DNA of 30,286 nucleotides from the NCBI GenBank assembly GCA_964457935.1, contig CAYWFC010000009.1:1-30286 (forward strand), read 5' to 3'. Within the stretch, counting starts at the first letter, position 1; every line of letters starts with the position of its first letter. Position numbers and translations under genes: made by a program. Below, piece by piece: positions 28,889 to 30,286 of the stretch. This DNA comes from STF1-107 sp964457935 (GTDB lineage: Bacteria > Bacillota > Clostridia > Christensenellales > UBA1242). The notes beneath the pieces were generated by a model. The model was given only the letters and a program-made list of their open reading frames with translations, ran no database searches and was not told the origin of the DNA.

Positions 28889-30286
28889 ATGAATATTTTA
28901 GACGAGATAAAGACAAGTTTGAGTGCAGTGTTTGCAGAGATGGGCTATGACGCTAGTGATGTCATAGTGACTTTTTCGAACAGACCTGCTATGTGCGACG
29001 TGCAGTGCAATTCTGCCTTCGCGCTGGCAAAAAAGTATGGCAAAGCGCCAAATGTCATCGCTGGTGAGATAGTAGAGCGCTGTAATGGGCTAACAAGTGC
29101 GTACGACATATCTATATGTGGTGGATTTATTAATTTCACTGTTAAGGCTGAGAAATTGTCGCTATTTGCCAACAATATCCTAAACGGCGAGATAGTGGAG
29201 AAAAATCCTGTCAGCAAGAAGATAATAATGGACTATGGTGGTGCGAATGTAGCGAAAGAACTACACGTGGGGCATCTGCGTTCGCCATTGATAGGCGAGA
29301 GTATCAAGCGTCTGCACATGGCATTCGGCGACACAGTCATCAGTGACACGCATCTAGGTGACTGGGGGCTACAGATGGGGCTGACCATAGCGCAATTAAA
29401 AGATGACGGCTATTTGGATGGGTATTTCGGCGAAGGCGAGAACAAGCCTATCACGCTAGACATACTCAACGAAGAATATCCAAAAGCGAGCCTAAGAAAG
29501 AAAACTGATGCAGAATTTTATAAAAAAGCGGAAGATTTCACGCTATATTTGCAACAAAAAAAGCAACCTTATTTCGATGTGTGGAAAGACATCAGGGCTA
29601 TCAGTGTCAGTCAGATAGAGAAAGACTACGCCAAACTCAACTGTACTTTTGACCGCTGGTATGGCGAGAGCACGTGCAGTCCTGATGTGCCTACAGTGAT
29701 AGATATATTCAAGTCAAAAAATCTATGCAGATACAGTGACGGGGCGCTAGTGGTAGATGTGGCGCGCGAAGGCGAGCATGTGCCACTGCCGAAGAAAAAC
29801 CCTGACGACCCGAACGAGCCTATAATGTACGCCAACCCTATGCCACCTGCTGTCATCCAAAAGCACAATGGCGGGGAATTATACGCCACGACAGACTTGG
29901 CTACTATATATGAGCGTGCGAAAGAGCAACCAGATGCTATCATATACTGCACAGACAACAGGCAAGAGACGCACTTCAAGCAAGTATTCAGATGTGCGCG
30001 TATGGCAGGGCTAGTGCCAGACAGCACTGAACTGGTGAGCGTGCTATTCGGCACTATGAACGGCACTGACGGTAAGCCATTTAAGACGCGTGACGGCGGT
30101 ACTGTCAAACTATCTGATGTCATCAATCTTTTGACTGACAAAGCGAAAGAAAAACTAGACAAAAACGGGCTAGAGTATGACGAAAAACTGCCACTAATGA
30201 TAGGTGTGGCGGCTATGAAGTTTGGAGATTTGTCAAACACTGTGACTAAGGACTATGTATTTGACCTAGACAGATTTGCTTCGTTT
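28889..30286 (+). CDS. argS: Arginyl-tRNA synthetase, 3' end outside the window
   Basis: Class I synthetase that charges tRNA-Arg. The frame is open for 466 codons to the right edge, so the anticodon-binding domain is missing. The N-terminal Add-1-like domain covers about 1-110. The catalytic site shows GANVAKELHVGHLRSPLIGE, with HVGH (126-129) as the HIGH motif. SDTHLGDWGLQMGL, ELYATTDLATIYER and FGTMNGTDGKPFKTRDGGTV match the family, the last replacing KMSKS as in other ArgRS. No clear SD precedes the ATG, which lies beside the predicted transcription start. Confidence 0.95.
   Translation, partial: MNILDEIKTSLSAVFAEMGYDASDVIVTFSNRPAMCDVQCNSAFALAKKYGKAPNVIAGEIVERCNGLTSAYDISICGGFINFTVKAEKLSLFANNILNGEIVEKNPVSKKIIMDYGGANVAKELHVGHLRSPLIGESIKRLHMAFGDTVISDTHLGDWGLQMGLTIAQLKDDGYLDGYFGEGENKPITLDILNEEYPKASLRKKTDAEFYKKAEDFTLYLQQKKQPYFDVWKDIRAISVSQIEKDYAKLNCTFDRWYGESTCSPDVPTVIDIFKSKNLCRYSDGALVVDVAREGEHVPLPKKNPDDPNEPIMYANPMPPAVIQKHNGGELYATTDLATIYERAKEQPDAIIYCTDNRQETHFKQVFRCARMAGLVPDSTELVSVLFGTMNGTDGKPFKTRDGGTVKLSDVINLLTDKAKEKLDKNGLEYDEKLPLMIGVAAMKFGDLSNTVTKDYVFDLDRFASF

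Noticed and set aside
29626..30240. Long minus-strand frame at the right edge (204 codons)
   Set aside because: It is antisense to argS, whose plus-strand frame is open to the window edge and carries clear synthetase motifs.
1..30286. CRISPR array, insertion sequence, prophage or tRNA cluster
   Set aside because: No regularly spaced direct repeats, transposase, integrase or phage genes were seen. The only RNA gene I can support with confidence is ssrA.

Overview
The window comes from a bacterium, almost certainly a Bacillota (Firmicutes) of clostridial type. The evidence is the fused S10-spc-alpha ribosomal super-operon in clostridial order (secY-adk-map-KOW protein-infA-rpmJ-rpsM-rpsK-rpsD-rpoA-rplQ), strong GGAG ribosome binding sites before nearly every gene, zinc-binding forms of S14, S4, L24 and L36, a Gram-positive adenylate kinase with a four-Cys lid, an NfeD-FloA pair, and TTGACA/TATAAT-type promoters. 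The exact genus cannot be read from the sequence; an uncultured gut-type clostridium is a guess.

Layout. 1-737 is non-coding apart from a possible gene end at the left edge. It holds palindromic repeats, a 20-bp stem terminator with a diverged partial copy, a G-rich tandem repeat, and then the promoter (519-547) and a roughly 180-nt structured leader of the ribosomal operon. 738-16122 is one continuous run of 32 genes (rpsJ to rplQ) closed by an intrinsic terminator at 16149-16184. Next come single genes or short operons, each with its own promoter: asnS; rnr; smpB; an HD phosphohydrolase; rsmD with an OGG-type DNA glycosylase; and nfeD-floA with two further small genes. These are followed by a lone AT-rich gene for a membrane protein, the tmRNA gene ssrA on the minus strand (26820-27175), a membrane coiled-coil protein with a Glu/Pro/Val repeat linker, and argS, which runs off the right edge.

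How the genes work together. Most of the window makes and services the translation machine: ribosomal proteins, IF-1, SecY, methionine aminopeptidase, two aminoacyl-tRNA synthetases and 16S rRNA methylation. The whole trans-translation rescue set (RNase R, SmpB and tmRNA) also lies within about 9 kb.

The observation I would follow first is the 163-residue protein at 25087-25578, last gene of the floA operon. It reads like the region 3.2 finger plus region 4 of a primary sigma-70 factor, without the core- and -10-binding region 2, and with a short insertion in the turn of the helix-turn-helix. Other notable items are mutually complementary segments in the S10 leader, a compact foldable GC island between rnr and smpB, and a tmRNA with an uncertain resume codon and a non-canonical T-loop.
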